DNA from: Avidesulfovibrio sp964369685
GTDB lineage: Bacteria > Desulfobacterota > Desulfovibrionia > Desulfovibrionales > Desulfovibrionaceae
Direction of reading: 5' to 3'
DNA length: 64,000 nt
Assembly: GCA_964369685.1 (NCBI GenBank)
Contig: CAYJFB010000007.1
Coordinates: forward strand, 24,041 to 88,040
The notes beneath the pieces are model-generated. The model was given only the letters and a program-made list of their open reading frames with translations. It was not told where the DNA came from and did not search any database. Below are positions 1 through 10,300 of the stretch, piece after piece; position 1 is the first letter of the stretch; each line of letters opens with the position of its first letter. The position numbers were made by a program, and so were the translations under genes.

Positions 1-685
1 CAGGCAATTTCATCTCGCCTTCAGTCAGTAACAACGGCCGACTTTCGCCTTCGACAGTGTACATTGTCGAACCTTCCGGCAACATCGCCAAAGCCACATA
101 TTCAAACTGCGAAGCCTTTGCCAACAGTGTTAAAAAGCGAGAGAGATAAGTGCGCCACGGCAGCGATTCCAAGCGAATATTTTGGAGTTCTTCAAACGTT
201 TCAAAGTACCGTTCGGTTTCACCGGGGAGGGACATGTTTGTCATATCTTGTTGTTTTTGCGGCACAAGCAGAGCCGCAAAACGACTCAAAACGTGTTGCT
301 CGGCGGTACTGAATGCGCGAGGGACAAGGCTGTCCACACAAAGAGCTCCGCCTCCGGGTACAGCCACCCCCATAAATGCCGAGACGTGTTCTTCTTCGAC
401 GGGGCTATCATAGTAGCCTAAAAAACTTTGTTTGGTGTTAAAATTATTCAGAATCAAAGGTTGTTCGTTGCGTAAGATCCAGCCGACGAGGCCTTTTCCC
501 GGAGTCACGGTTGCCGCTACAGGCAAAGGAAATACCGTGCCGGAAGCATCGACAACGGTGCATGTCCCATGTTGATCCGGCAAAAGTAATACGGCACAAT
601 GTACATGCAATATATCACAAATTAAAGAAAGAATTTGACTGGAATTGAATACCGTGCTCATGGCAACATCTCTGATACGCAACAT
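1..685 (-). CDS. GAF-domain protein, C-terminus beyond left edge
   Basis: Open reading frame on the minus strand that enters from the left edge, so the C-terminal end is missing. About 228 codons are visible. The N-terminus reads MLRIRDVAMSTVF, followed by a segment resembling a GAF fold (ILSLICDILHVHC, then GKGLVGWILRNEQPLIL). GAF domains bind small ligands or act as signalling modules, and no output domain is visible in this part. The ATG at 685 is used here. In-frame alternatives are ATG at 661 and GTG at 706, which follows an in-frame TAA closely; none has a strong ribosome site. It is divergent from cheB and may share its regulatory region. Fold assignment is by eye; function unknown. 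Confidence 0.6.
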   Translation of the reverse strand, partial: MLRIRDVAMSTVFNSSQILSLICDILHVHCAVLLLPDQHGTCTVVDASGTVFPLPVAATVTPGKGLVGWILRNEQPLILNNFNTKQSFLGYYDSPVEEEHVSAFMGVAVPGGGALCVDSLVPRAFSTAEQHVLSRFAALLVPQKQQDMTNMSLPGETERYFETFEELQNIRLESLPWRTYLSRFLTLLAKASQFEYVALAMLPEGSTMYTVEGESRPLLLTEGEMKLP

Positions 686-706
686 CTGTAAGGTGCGGTT
701 TGCCAC

Positions 707-1153
707 GCCTTAGCGTGACGAAATAAAAAAATGAGACTCCGCTCCATTGTGAGAACATAAAGCATACGCAAAAAAAAAAGGCCGTGCAAGTTCATTTTTC
801 TGCAAAAAACTCTGGACTTTACTTTATTTTGTTTTATTGTTTTAGCAGATTCAATAACAATTTATGTATGTTTTGTTTCTTTTTTAAAGAAACTCTATAC
901 TTTTAAAAAAAAAGAAATGTTTTTATTTTTTTTGCATCTACCTTAATTAACAGTTCTTTGTTGATAAAAGCAAACGAGAACCCAAAAAGACTGTTTGACA
1001 CAAAGCATAGGCAACGGATACCCTTCCATTAAACTTTTCATTGTCAAAAAAAATGATGCGATGCGTGTTGTTATTTATATTGTATATTGTTGTATAACAC
1101 GTTATATTTTGGTAAACCGCAAAACACCTTGTGTGATTTTGGGAGGATAACCG
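707..1153. other. AT-rich divergent intergenic region
   Basis: About 450 bases between the GAF gene (-) and cheB (+) with long A and T runs and no convincing gene. A TTGACA at about 998 is followed 16-17 bases later only by weak -10 matches, so no promoter is called. The last bases carry GGGAGGATAACCG, the ribosome site of cheB. Confidence 0.5.
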
Positions 1154-2236
1154 TTGATTCGCGTACTTATCGTCGATGACTCGGCGTTTTATCGTAATAT
1201 TCTGCAACGCACCTTAAGCGCCGATCCCGAAATCGAAGTGGCAGGTCTTGCCAAAAACGGTGTTGAAGCACTGGAGATGATCCGTTCTTTACAACCCGAT
1301 CTGGTAACAATGGATGTTGAAATGCCAAAACTTGACGGCATCTCAACCTTAAAAATAATTATGGCCGAAATGCCGTGTCCCGTCATTATGGTCAGCTCTT
1401 TGACTCAAGAGGGCGCTGTGGCAACCTTGGCGGCGTTAGATGCCGGTGCCGTGGATTTCGTTCCCAAGTACTCACAGGAATCAAATAAACTTGATCTTGT
1501 TGCGTTGGGAGCTGACCTTTGCTCGCGGATTCATGCCGTTGTTCAACGCAGCAAAAGAAATCCTTTTCGCGGACATCCCATTACAAAAAATCCTTTGTTG
1601 CGTACGCAAAAAAATGGCGAAAGCCGTCTGAGTACAACAAATACAACCACCGCAAACAAAACAAAACGCGACTTTATTGCCATAGGGGTCTCTACGGGAG
1701 GGCCGCCGGTGGTGCGTAGCATTTTATCGGCACTTCCCGCTTCTTTTCCGGGCTGTGTGCTCATCGCTCAACACATGCCTGCTTCGTGTACGGGACCTTT
1801 TGCCGAACGCCTCAACAGCGTTTCACAACTGACCGTTAAAGAAGCTGAAACCGGTGCACCGCTGAAAGCAGGCTTCGCCTACGTGGCTCCCGGAGGCAAA
1901 CACATCCGGGTTGATTTGCGCGGCGCAACGCCGTATTTAAAAGTCGTTGATGAACCGAGTAACGCCCTCTACAAACCTTCTGTCAACGTGCTTATGGAAT
2001 CGATAGGGCAATCGATCGGTTCGCGAACTGTGGGTGTTATGCTTACAGGTATGGGAAATGACGGGGTCAAAGGAACGGCAGTGCTCAAAGCCAAAGGCGG
2101 CTATATGTTGGCACAAGATGAAGCCTCGTGCGTTGTTTACGGCATGCCCAAAGCTGTGGTTGACGGCGGCTTTGCCGATAAAGTTGTCGATGCCTCAGAC
2201 ATGGCCAAGGCCATTATGAATGCCATGAATCGTTAA
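1154..2236 (+). CDS. cheB: CheB protein-glutamate methylesterase
   Basis: Response-regulator methylesterase that removes methyl groups (and deamidates glutamines) on chemoreceptors during adaptation. The 360-residue length is normal. The receiver domain covers about residues 1-120, with acidic pair D9/D10 and phospho-acceptor D54 (MDVEMPKLDG). A Thr/Asn-rich linker follows at about 140-170. The methylesterase domain shows the catalytic Ser near 180 (GVSTGGPP), His near 206 (AQHMP) and Asp near 302 (GMGNDG). Translation starts at a TTG placed 8 bases after GGAGG. It is the first gene of a chemotaxis cluster in which cheR follows two genes later. Confidence 0.95.
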   Translation: MIRVLIVDDSAFYRNILQRTLSADPEIEVAGLAKNGVEALEMIRSLQPDLVTMDVEMPKLDGISTLKIIMAEMPCPVIMVSSLTQEGAVATLAALDAGAVDFVPKYSQESNKLDLVALGADLCSRIHAVVQRSKRNPFRGHPITKNPLLRTQKNGESRLSTTNTTTANKTKRDFIAIGVSTGGPPVVRSILSALPASFPGCVLIAQHMPASCTGPFAERLNSVSQLTVKEAETGAPLKAGFAYVAPGGKHIRVDLRGATPYLKVVDEPSNALYKPSVNVLMESIGQSIGSRTVGVMLTGMGNDGVKGTAVLKAKGGYMLAQDEASCVVYGMPKAVVDGGFADKVVDASDMAKAIMNAMNR

Positions 2237-2371
2237 CTTCAAAAACAATGTCGTAAACACGTCTTTTCGACTTTCTGTGTTTTTAATGAATACGTTTAAA
2301 AACGAAAAGAGATACCCCTCCTATATGATGAAGTAAGGTATCTGTGTACCACATGAACAGGAGTGAGTGGC

Positions 2372-4321
2372 ATGACCGAGCAACAGGGACATGACCGTGA
2401 CGCTATAATGCAGCACCTTGCCGGCACCGACCTTGATGAAATACGTGCTGCGGCCTTTGCTGCCGGAGAAGCCCGTTTGAGCGATGCCGTAACACTTTTG
2501 GTGCGTCATCTCCAAAGCTCAAATATCGGCGTGCAAGAAGCAGCCGAAATGGCCTTGCGCCATATCCGCGGCAAAGCGACTGTACGCGCCGTGTTACCCC
2601 TATTGCATTCAGAAAATGTTCCTGTTCGTAACAGCGCCATGGATTTGTTACGTGCGATAAGCCCTGATGACATGAAGGCGATCTCTGAGTACATGCAATC
2701 TCCGGATGTTGATATCCGTATTTTCCTTGCCGATATTGCAGGTTTTTCCAATCAGTCGGTTGCCGTAACCTTACTCAGTGAACTTTTGCTGCATGACCCC
2801 GAGGTCAACGTGCGTTATCAAGCCGCCATCAGCCTTGGAGAATTGGGCTTCCCCGAAGCCATCCCCGCACTGCAAAAAGCTTTGGATGATGAAGAATGGG
2901 TTCAGTTTTCTGTTGTGGAAGCGTTGGCAAAAATTCGTGCCGAATCCTCGGTAGACATCTTGCTTAAAGCCCTTCCCAATGTAACCCCTCTGGTCGCCTC
3001 GACCATTATTACCGCACTTGGCGAAAGCGGCACTGTCAAAGCCGCTCCGATCCTCTTACAACAGCTTGAATCCATCACCGGCCCCTTGCGTGACAAAACG
3101 GTCATTGCAATCATCAGACTCCTCGGCCCTCAAGCCCTACAACTGTTGAACGCAAAAGAATTGAGCAGTTTGCGAGACTACTTGCTCGCTGCCTTTGCCA
3201 ATACCGATGTCGACGATTCCGACACCCTTGAAATACTCCTCCAAGGCTTGACCGTTGTCGGCGGAAAAGAAAGCACCTCCGCAATCCTCAAGCTTGTGAA
3301 TGCACTTGACCTCGACGCAGACCACGAACTCATTGGCAAAACCCATATGGCACTTGTAAGCATCGGTTGCAACGAAAACCTCATTAACGGACTGGATGCA
3401 AAAAATTCAGAGCAAACTCTTTATACAAGTATCAAAGCCTGTGGAGATATCGCCGATCAGACATGCCTTGATGCCTTGGCACGCGCCTTTTGGAATTTTG
3501 ACAGAAATGCACAACGTGTGGCTGCCGACGCCATCCTTGCTTCGCCTTTGGCGGTGGACGAAGCCTTTTTTATCAAAGTGCTCGATACACTCAACGACGG
3601 TCATGTCGTCAAAGATGCTCTGCGCTTTTTGGGACTGCGCGTGCGTTGTACTTCTGCTTCAGGGCGGCTTTTGCAACGCTTGCAAGCAAGAGAACTGGAC
3701 GTCAAAGAAGTGGCTCTTGAAGCCTGCCTCGGCTTGCAAGATCCTGCAACCAACGCCGAGCTGGCTTCCTTGTTTCGCAGTGCGGAACCGCTCGAACGCT
3801 TGATGGGCGTCTACGCCATGGCACAGATCAATCCGAAAGAATACCTCGACGACTTGATTGAAGCCCTCGAAGACGATACGCCCGATGTGCGTAAAATCGC
3901 GCTTGAAGCATTGGGAAAACTTTGTGGCGATATGCCTGAAATATGGGAAGTCCTCACACCCAAGCTTTATGATGAAAGCCGCGAAGTGCGTTTGGCCGTC
4001 ATTGATTTGCTTGGTGCCGTTGATGTTCCCGAAAACATTGAAGCCCTACTGAAAGCCCTTGATGATGCAGACATCTGGGTCGTCGTGCGCGCTGTCGAAG
4101 CCCTCGGGCATTTAGGTGATCCGCTTGTCTTGCCGCGCCTCATTACCATGTTGGAACAACCCGATGTGCTGTTGCAAATCAAAATCGTTGAAGCGTTGGG
4201 TGAAATCGGCGGAAAAACGGCCTTTAAGGCACTTCTTTCGTTGACGAATCATGAAGATCCCGATGTGCAACAAGCCGTGAGCCTTGCTCTCGATAACCTT
4301 CGCGACGGGGAGGATTTCTGA
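2372..4321 (+). CDS. HEAT-repeat protein of the chemotaxis cluster
   Basis: About 649 residues made almost entirely of helical HEAT/armadillo-like repeats of roughly 30 residues; repeated motifs include VRYQAAISLGELG, VRKIALEALGKL and VVVRAVEALGHLG. There is no signal peptide and no enzymatic motif, so it is probably a cytoplasmic protein-binding scaffold. The ATG at 2372 is preferred because AGGAG lies 8 bases upstream; a GTG at 2363 in the same frame is possible. The stop codon overlaps the cheR start (TGATG), so translation is probably coupled. Position between cheB and cheR suggests a role in assembling or regulating the adaptation enzymes; that is inference. Confidence 0.85.
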   Translation: MTEQQGHDRDAIMQHLAGTDLDEIRAAAFAAGEARLSDAVTLLVRHLQSSNIGVQEAAEMALRHIRGKATVRAVLPLLHSENVPVRNSAMDLLRAISPDDMKAISEYMQSPDVDIRIFLADIAGFSNQSVAVTLLSELLLHDPEVNVRYQAAISLGELGFPEAIPALQKALDDEEWVQFSVVEALAKIRAESSVDILLKALPNVTPLVASTIITALGESGTVKAAPILLQQLESITGPLRDKTVIAIIRLLGPQALQLLNAKELSSLRDYLLAAFANTDVDDSDTLEILLQGLTVVGGKESTSAILKLVNALDLDADHELIGKTHMALVSIGCNENLINGLDAKNSEQTLYTSIKACGDIADQTCLDALARAFWNFDRNAQRVAADAILASPLAVDEAFFIKVLDTLNDGHVVKDALRFLGLRVRCTSASGRLLQRLQARELDVKEVALEACLGLQDPATNAELASLFRSAEPLERLMGVYAMAQINPKEYLDDLIEALEDDTPDVRKIALEALGKLCGDMPEIWEVLTPKLYDESREVRLAVIDLLGAVDVPENIEALLKALDDADIWVVVRAVEALGHLGDPLVLPRLITMLEQPDVLLQIKIVEALGEIGGKTAFKALLSLTNHEDPDVQQAVSLALDNLRDGEDF

Positions 4322-5190
4322 TGGCTCTTTTTACAGGTTCGACAACACAATTGGGATCTTCGCTGACTCAAGCTGATTTCGTGCAATTGCGAGATTTTAT
4401 TTATCAGCAATGCGGTATCTATATTGATGATAACCGCAAATACCTTATTGAAAATCGCCTCTCAGGCCGCCTGAAAGCCTTAAACCTCAAAAGTTATGGC
4501 GAATATTATCGGTATGTGCGCTTTGATCCACACCGCCAAGAAGAACTCAATCGCCTTTTTGAAGTGGTCACAACCAACGAAACCAGCTTTTTTCGCAATC
4601 CTCCGCAACTTGAAATTTTTCGTAAAGTGGTCTTGGCGCGTGCCATCGAAAACGCTCGTAAAAGTGGTACAAAACGTTTACGCATTTGGTCTGCAGGCTG
4701 TTCAACGGGTGAAGAACCCTATACTTTAGCCATTTTGTTGCACGAAACCTTGGCTTCTGAAATCACTCGTTGGGACATCCGTATTACGGCAAGCGACCTT
4801 TCTGAAGCGGTTTTGCGCTCGGCACAACGGGCTCAATATGCCGAATACACGTTGCGTACCACCCCAAAACCACTGATTGCAAAATATTTTACCTTAAAAG
4901 ATAAACAATACAGTGTGAATCTCAATGTCAAACGGTTGGTCTCCTTCGGGCAACTCAACCTGAATGACAAACGACAACTCCAGCGTGTGGAACGTTCACA
5001 AATTATTCTGTGTCGAAACGTGATCATCTACTTTGATGACGAAATGAAACGCCATGTGATTGGTTCCTTTTATGACAATCTCCTCCCTGAAGGACAATTG
5101 CTTATCGGACACTCCGAATCGTTGCACAACATAAGCCGTGCCTTCAAACCCGAACACCACCCGGGCACGATTGTGTATGTGAAACAATAA
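4321..5190 (+). CDS. cheR: CheR chemoreceptor methyltransferase
   Basis: Uses S-adenosylmethionine to methylate glutamates on methyl-accepting chemotaxis proteins, opposing CheB. At 289 residues it has the normal size. The N-terminal helical domain (about 15-75) is followed by the SAM-binding Rossmann domain with IWSAGCSTGEEPYTLA at about 125-140 and the conserved RNVIIYFDDE near 235-245. There is no C-terminal TPR or pentapeptide-binding extension. It is coupled to the HEAT-repeat gene by a one-base TGATG overlap. Confident by family motifs. Confidence 0.95.
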   Translation: MALFTGSTTQLGSSLTQADFVQLRDFIYQQCGIYIDDNRKYLIENRLSGRLKALNLKSYGEYYRYVRFDPHRQEELNRLFEVVTTNETSFFRNPPQLEIFRKVVLARAIENARKSGTKRLRIWSAGCSTGEEPYTLAILLHETLASEITRWDIRITASDLSEAVLRSAQRAQYAEYTLRTTPKPLIAKYFTLKDKQYSVNLNVKRLVSFGQLNLNDKRQLQRVERSQIILCRNVIIYFDDEMKRHVIGSFYDNLLPEGQLLIGHSESLHNISRAFKPEHHPGTIVYVKQ

Positions 5191-5236
5191 TCCAAGCGTG
5201 TAAAAAACAACGCCGCATCGGTAGGAAACATGTATT

Positions 5237-6016
5237 GTGACTGTTTCATCAGGAAAAATTCTTGCTGTCGCCAACCAAAAAGGTGGCGTGGGAAAAACCA
5301 CCACCGCTTTGACCTTGGGGGCGGCTTTATCCCGCAACGGTTTTAAAGTCTTGCTTGCGGACATGGATCCACATATTTGTGCCTCGGTACATATGCGCAT
5401 CTTTCCGCAAAACGGTGAATACACAGTGCTTGACTTGCTCCGACAAGCCGAAAATGTCGCCACATGGCGTCAGGCCGTGCGGAATATCCCCGGGCAAGAT
5501 TGGAACATGATCGGCGGTGACACACATCTCGCTGATATCGAAAGTGAATGGCGCGACAAAAAAAATAAAGGCTTTGTGCTTAAAGATTTGCTGACAGAGG
5601 CGCAGAAGGAATATGATTTTATTTTGTTGGATTGTCCGCCACAAATGAGCGTATTGTTGGTCAATGCCTTGGTTGCTGCAGACATGGTGATCATTCCCAT
5701 CCAAACAGATTATTTGGCCGTCCATGGTTTGAAGTTGCTTTTTGAAACCCTACGGCTTTTGGAATCCGCATTGGGCAGAGCGGTTCCGTATCGCGCTTTG
5801 GCGACCATGCACGACAAACGCACCAATGCCTGCTCAAGAGTCCTTGAGTTGCTTCGCGATAAACTGGGTTCCGCTGTATTCAATGCGGTCATTCCCATGG
5901 ATACTCGCCTGCGTGAAGCCAGTGCCCAAGGTTGTGTAGTTTACGATATTGCCGAAAAAAGTCGCGGCGCTCAAGCATATGAACAGTTGGCCAAGGAAGT
6001 GATTGCTTTATGGTGA
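5237..6016 (+). CDS. ParA/MinD-type ATPase of chemotaxis cluster (ParC-like)
   Basis: ParA-family ATPase, 259 residues, with deviant Walker A KGGVGKTT near residues 14-21, the DMDPH switch segment and Walker B-like LLDCPP. ParA relatives position plasmids, chromosomes or protein arrays by forming ATP-dependent dimers on DNA or surfaces. No parB or parS is visible, so chromosome partitioning is unlikely. It starts at GTG and its end overlaps the next gene (CheW-domain) by 7 bases. A ParA/CheW-domain pair inside a che operon matches the ParC/ParP arrangement that localises chemosensory arrays in polar flagellates. That assignment is inference from context; ATPase identity is strong. Confidence 0.85.
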   Translation: MTVSSGKILAVANQKGGVGKTTTALTLGAALSRNGFKVLLADMDPHICASVHMRIFPQNGEYTVLDLLRQAENVATWRQAVRNIPGQDWNMIGGDTHLADIESEWRDKKNKGFVLKDLLTEAQKEYDFILLDCPPQMSVLLVNALVAADMVIIPIQTDYLAVHGLKLLFETLRLLESALGRAVPYRALATMHDKRTNACSRVLELLRDKLGSAVFNAVIPMDTRLREASAQGCVVYDIAEKSRGAQAYEQLAKEVIALW

Positions 6017-6747
6017 CGCAACAAATAGAATATTTTACCGACTTGGTGCCCCTCGCGTCTGTGACGGAAAGCCAAACGGCAGAACAAGCACCTCGTGCAA
6101 CGCAAGACTTCATGAAAAACTACCTTGGAGTCGATGCGATACCGGAGGGTTCGCTTGGTGCTGTTGACGCAACAACCACGGATTCTGCCCCTGTCGTCAC
6201 GCAAGACACGCCGAATCCGCTTCTCTCATCGCGACCGGCAATACTGCCCATAACAAAAGAATCGACACCACAGCAAAGTCAAGAAACCTTGCTACGGTAT
6301 GATTCAGCTGTGCAGTTTGTGACTTTTTTTCTCGGTTCGCAACTCTACGCGATTCCGACAGTCACGATTCGAGAAGTGATCCGATCCTTGGAAATCTCTC
6401 GTTTACCCATAAAAACCGAGAATGTTCTTGGCGTCATCGATCTGCGAGGAGAAGTGACCCCATTGGTTCATTTACGCAAACTTGTCCAAGCAAAAATGCC
6501 GTCGGACGGACGTATCAACCGCTTCACAATCATTTGTGTTTGTGAAGAAAGCCAGATTGGCCTGCAGGTTGACAGAGTTCACAGCATGTATGTTGTTAAT
6601 CGGGAAAATATCCAATGGAATGTCGGTACAACACTTGGTCTTGATGAAGACGATTGTGTTTGTGGTTTGTTGGAACTTGAAGACAAATTGGTACCGATTC
6701 TCTCTGTGGAACACATAGCAGAACTCCTTGAAAAAGAATTCTCCTAA
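6010..6747 (+). CDS. CheW-domain protein with long N-terminal extension (CheW or ParP-like)
   Basis: 245 residues. The first ~95 are a low-complexity, Thr/Ala/Gln-rich tail; residues about 98-240 form a CheW domain (VTFFLGSQLYAIPTVTIREV, VLGVIDLRGEVTPLVHLRKL, IGLQVDRVHSMYVV). CheW couples receptors to CheA. A CheW domain with an unrelated N-terminal tail translated from the end of a ParA-type ATPase resembles ParP, which tethers ParC to arrays, although this is also the only CheW candidate before cheA. Both roles may be combined. The start ATG lies inside the ParA stop region (ATGGTGA) with AAGGAAG upstream. Confidence 0.8.
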   Translation: MVTQQIEYFTDLVPLASVTESQTAEQAPRATQDFMKNYLGVDAIPEGSLGAVDATTTDSAPVVTQDTPNPLLSSRPAILPITKESTPQQSQETLLRYDSAVQFVTFFLGSQLYAIPTVTIREVIRSLEISRLPIKTENVLGVIDLRGEVTPLVHLRKLVQAKMPSDGRINRFTIICVCEESQIGLQVDRVHSMYVVNRENIQWNVGTTLGLDEDDCVCGLLELEDKLVPILSVEHIAELLEKEFS

Positions 6748-6788
6748 TTTGAAGACATAAAAAAACGAAAACCAAGCAGGAAAATGTA

Positions 6789-7157
6789 ATGAGCAAGCAT
6801 ATCCTTGTAGTGGATGACTCAAAAACGGTACGAAATCTCGTGGCTTTCATCCTCAAAAGTGAGGGAATGAAAGTCACTACGGCAGAAGATGGTCTGGACG
6901 GCTTGGAAAAACTGTACGCCATGCCCGAAGTGAGCTTAATCATCTCCGATGTCAACATGCCGCGCATGGATGGTTTTAGTTTTATTAAAGCTGTTCGAGA
7001 ACAAGCTGCCTATAGTGATGTGCCGATTATCATTCTTTCGACAGAAGGACAAGAAAAAGACATTCAAGCAGGCATGACCTTTGGAGCCAATCTATATATG
7101 GTCAAGCCGGCACAACCTGAAAAAATGGTACGCAATATAAAAATGTTGCTTGGCTAA
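6789..7157 (+). CDS. cheY: CheY-type single-domain response regulator
   Basis: 122 residues consisting only of a receiver domain: acidic pair D9/D10 (VVDDSK), phospho-acceptor D54 (ISDVNMPRMDG), Ser/Thr at ILSTEG and conserved Lys in MVKPAQ. Phosphorylated by CheA, it would bind the flagellar motor or act as a phosphate sink. It lies 41 bases after the CheW-domain gene and about 150 bases before cheA. No output domain. Confident as a CheY-like protein; which motor or pathway it controls cannot be told. Confidence 0.92.
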   Translation: MSKHILVVDDSKTVRNLVAFILKSEGMKVTTAEDGLDGLEKLYAMPEVSLIISDVNMPRMDGFSFIKAVREQAAYSDVPIIILSTEGQEKDIQAGMTFGANLYMVKPAQPEKMVRNIKMLLG

Positions 7158-7303
7158 AAAACACATCGTGTTGCCCGGCTACACAAGCCCATAGAAAGCA
7201 TTCAATGCCCATTATGAATACTGTTCGACTTCGTGCTGACCGGAACAAACTCTGTTGACACGGCTTTACATGACAACACTTTGAGGCATAAAGGTGGAAT
7301 CCT

Positions 7304-10300
7304 ATGAATCAAGATTTTCTGGATCCGGAACTGATCGCCGAGTTCATCGTTGATTCAAAAGAACATTTAGAGACCATTGAGCCAAACCTGCTTGAGCTTG
7401 AGAAGTCTCCAGATAATTTGGCTATTCTTAATGAAATCTTCCGCCCGATGCACTCATTGAAGGGAGCTTCAGGTTTTTTGGGCTTGAATCGAATTAATGT
7501 TTTGGCTCACCGCTCCGAAAATATTTTGGATGAATTGCGTAAAGGCACAATGGTTGTGACGTCTGAAATCATGGATGTGATTTTGGCTGCGACTGATGTG
7601 TTGCGGCAGATGATTGACTCTTTAGAGACAAATGGTACAGAAGGTGACATGGAGGTCGACGAACTCCTTGTCCAAATTGATACAATTATGGAACAAGGTA
7701 ACGCACCTGTTGCCCCCCAAGCTGAACAGGCACCGCCTGAACAGGCACTGNNNNNNNNNNNNNNNNNNNNNNNNNNNNNNNNNNNNNNNNNNNNNNNNNN
7801 NNNNNNNNNNNNNNNNNNNNNNNNNNNNNNNNNNNNNNNNNNNNNNNNNNCACCGCCTGAACAGGTACAAGCTGAACAAACACCGCCTGAGCAAGTGTCG
7901 TCTGAGCAGAAAGAACCTGCACAAACTGCTCCGGCGAGTGCGTCTGTACTTTCTGCCGTAGACATGAATGCACGCGAATGGTTGGAAAATTTGCCGCGAG
8001 GAACAGCCTACGCACTCACTGCTTTCGGTGAAGGACATTTGAAAGATTTTATTGATGAAGCTCGTGACATCGCAGAAAATTTGAATGACGGACTCCTCAA
8101 ACTTGAAAACAACACGGATGCAGAACTGGTCAATGATCTCTTTCGTTACTTCCATAATTTGAAAGGGAACAGCGGTATTATCGGCTTTAATGAATTGAAC
8201 AGCTTGACCCACGAAGCCGAAACGTTATTGAACAAAGTGCGGCATGACGAAATGTCTACTTCGCATGAGTTGATGGATTTGTTGCTGTTGGTTGTGGATG
8301 TCATTGACGGTCTGGTTGATCAAATTGATCCGCCTTCAGGAAATGTGACGCCTATTGATGTGCATGAAGTCATTGAGCAGTTGTCCATTGCCGTTGCAGG
8401 CGGCCCCATCCAATTGCCTCAAGCCTTGCAAGGTTCCGTTGCCGATATGGTTGCCGCCGCAGAAGAATCGAAACCAATGGAAAGCGTGGGACCAAAAATC
8501 ATTCCTGTCGGCGGCAGAAATGATCAAGAAGATGACGAAGATCTGACCCTGTTTGTCGGTACGGTTGCCCAACAGCAAGAGATCATTCGTGCCGCCATGG
8601 TCGAACTTGAACGTGACAGCACGCAAAAACCCTGTATTGATGCGGTGTATCGTTCATTGGTTGCCATTCAGCGCTCAGCTTCTTTTATGGAACAGCCGGC
8701 TTTGAGTGAATATGCAAAAATCACTTCGGGATTGGTTGCTCAAGCACGCGACAGCGGGTTGGACTTTTCTTTGATGCTTGGCATCTTGGGACAAGAAATT
8801 GCGATCATTGATGAAATGGTTGAAGCGTCTGTTGCAGCCATGAGAGCGGCCAAAGCGACTGTTGAGGAAGACAACACGGATACAAGTGAAGAGATTGATA
8901 CAGCGCCTGTTGCCGCACCCACAACGGACGCTCCTGCTGCCGCACCCACAGCGGCACCTCCTGCTGCCGCACCCACAGCGGCACCTCCTGCTGCCGCACC
9001 CACAGCGGCACCNNNNNNNNNNNNNNNNNNNNNNNNNNNNNNNNNNNNNNNNNNNNNNNNNNNNNNNNNNNNNNNNNNNNNNNNNNNNNNNNNNNNNNNN
9101 NNNNNNNNNNNNCCGCACCCAAAGCGGCAGCCCCTGCTACCGCACCCAAAGCGGCAGCCCCTGCCACCGCACCCAAAGTGGCAACCCCTACAGCAGGAAA
9201 ACCCGGAGAAGGCGGAGAACATAAAACCTCTTCCACCATCCGCGTCGACCATGAAAAACTCGATCATCTTATGAACTTGATCGGCGAACTGATCATTAAC
9301 CGCAACCGTTATTCTATGATCGCTCGTCGCTTGGAAGACACCAGCGATCAAGCGGATATGAGTGAAATCGCTCAAGAACTTTCTGAAACAACTTATGCCA
9401 TGGCACGCATTTCAGACGATTTGCAAGACACAATTATGAAAGTGCGCATGGTTCCTGTGGCGTCTGTTTTTTCACGTTTTCCGCGCTTGGTACGTGACTT
9501 GTCACGAAAAAGCGGTAAAGAAGTGGAGTTGGCGCTTGAAGGCGAAGAAACCGAACTGGATAAAAGCGTTGTTGAAGTGATCGGTGATCCGCTTGTTCAC
9601 TTGATTCGTAATGCGGTGGATCACGGTATTGAAAGTGAAGAAGAACGCCAAGAAAAAGGAAAACCCATAAAAGGGCGTGTTGTTTTACGTGCCTATCACA
9701 AAGGCAATTCGGTTGCCATTGAAATCGAAGATGACGGTAAAGGCCTTGATCCGGAAAAATTGCGTGAGGTCGCTGTACGCAAAGGCCTCATGACCATGGA
9801 AGAAGCCAAACAACTTGATGATCGGGAAGCTAGGGAATTGATTTTTGCTCCGGGCTTTTCTTCTGCCGAAAAAATTACGGATATTTCGGGGCGCGGTGTT
9901 GGTATGGACGTTGTTCGTACCAATATTAAAGCACTCAAAGGCAGCATCAGTATTTCTTCCGAACTTGGGAAGGGTACGCGATTCATTCTTTCTTTGCCTT
10001 TGACACTTGCGATTATTGATGCCTTAATGGTCAATGTCGGTGGAGAAACCTATGCCATTCCGCTTGATGCGGTCTCTGAAACAACAAAGATTGAATCGAC
10101 ACGCTTGACTGAAGTCAAAGGCCGTAAGGCAGTTACACTGCGCGGAGAAGTGCTTGGGATTGTCGATCTTTCAGAGATGCTTGACATCCCGCCAAAGGAA
10201 GAAGATCCGGATGTGCTTTCTGTTGTTGTGATTCACGATAATGAACGTCGTCTCGGTTTGGTTGTTGATCGTCTGCTTGAGCGTCAAGAAGTGGTTATTA

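Noticed and set aside
9113..9274. Continuation of the cheA reading frame as PHPKRQP-type sequence after the second N gap
   Set aside because: Frame change caused by the placeholder gap; the true frame restores the Ala/Pro/Lys linker and the P3 domain.
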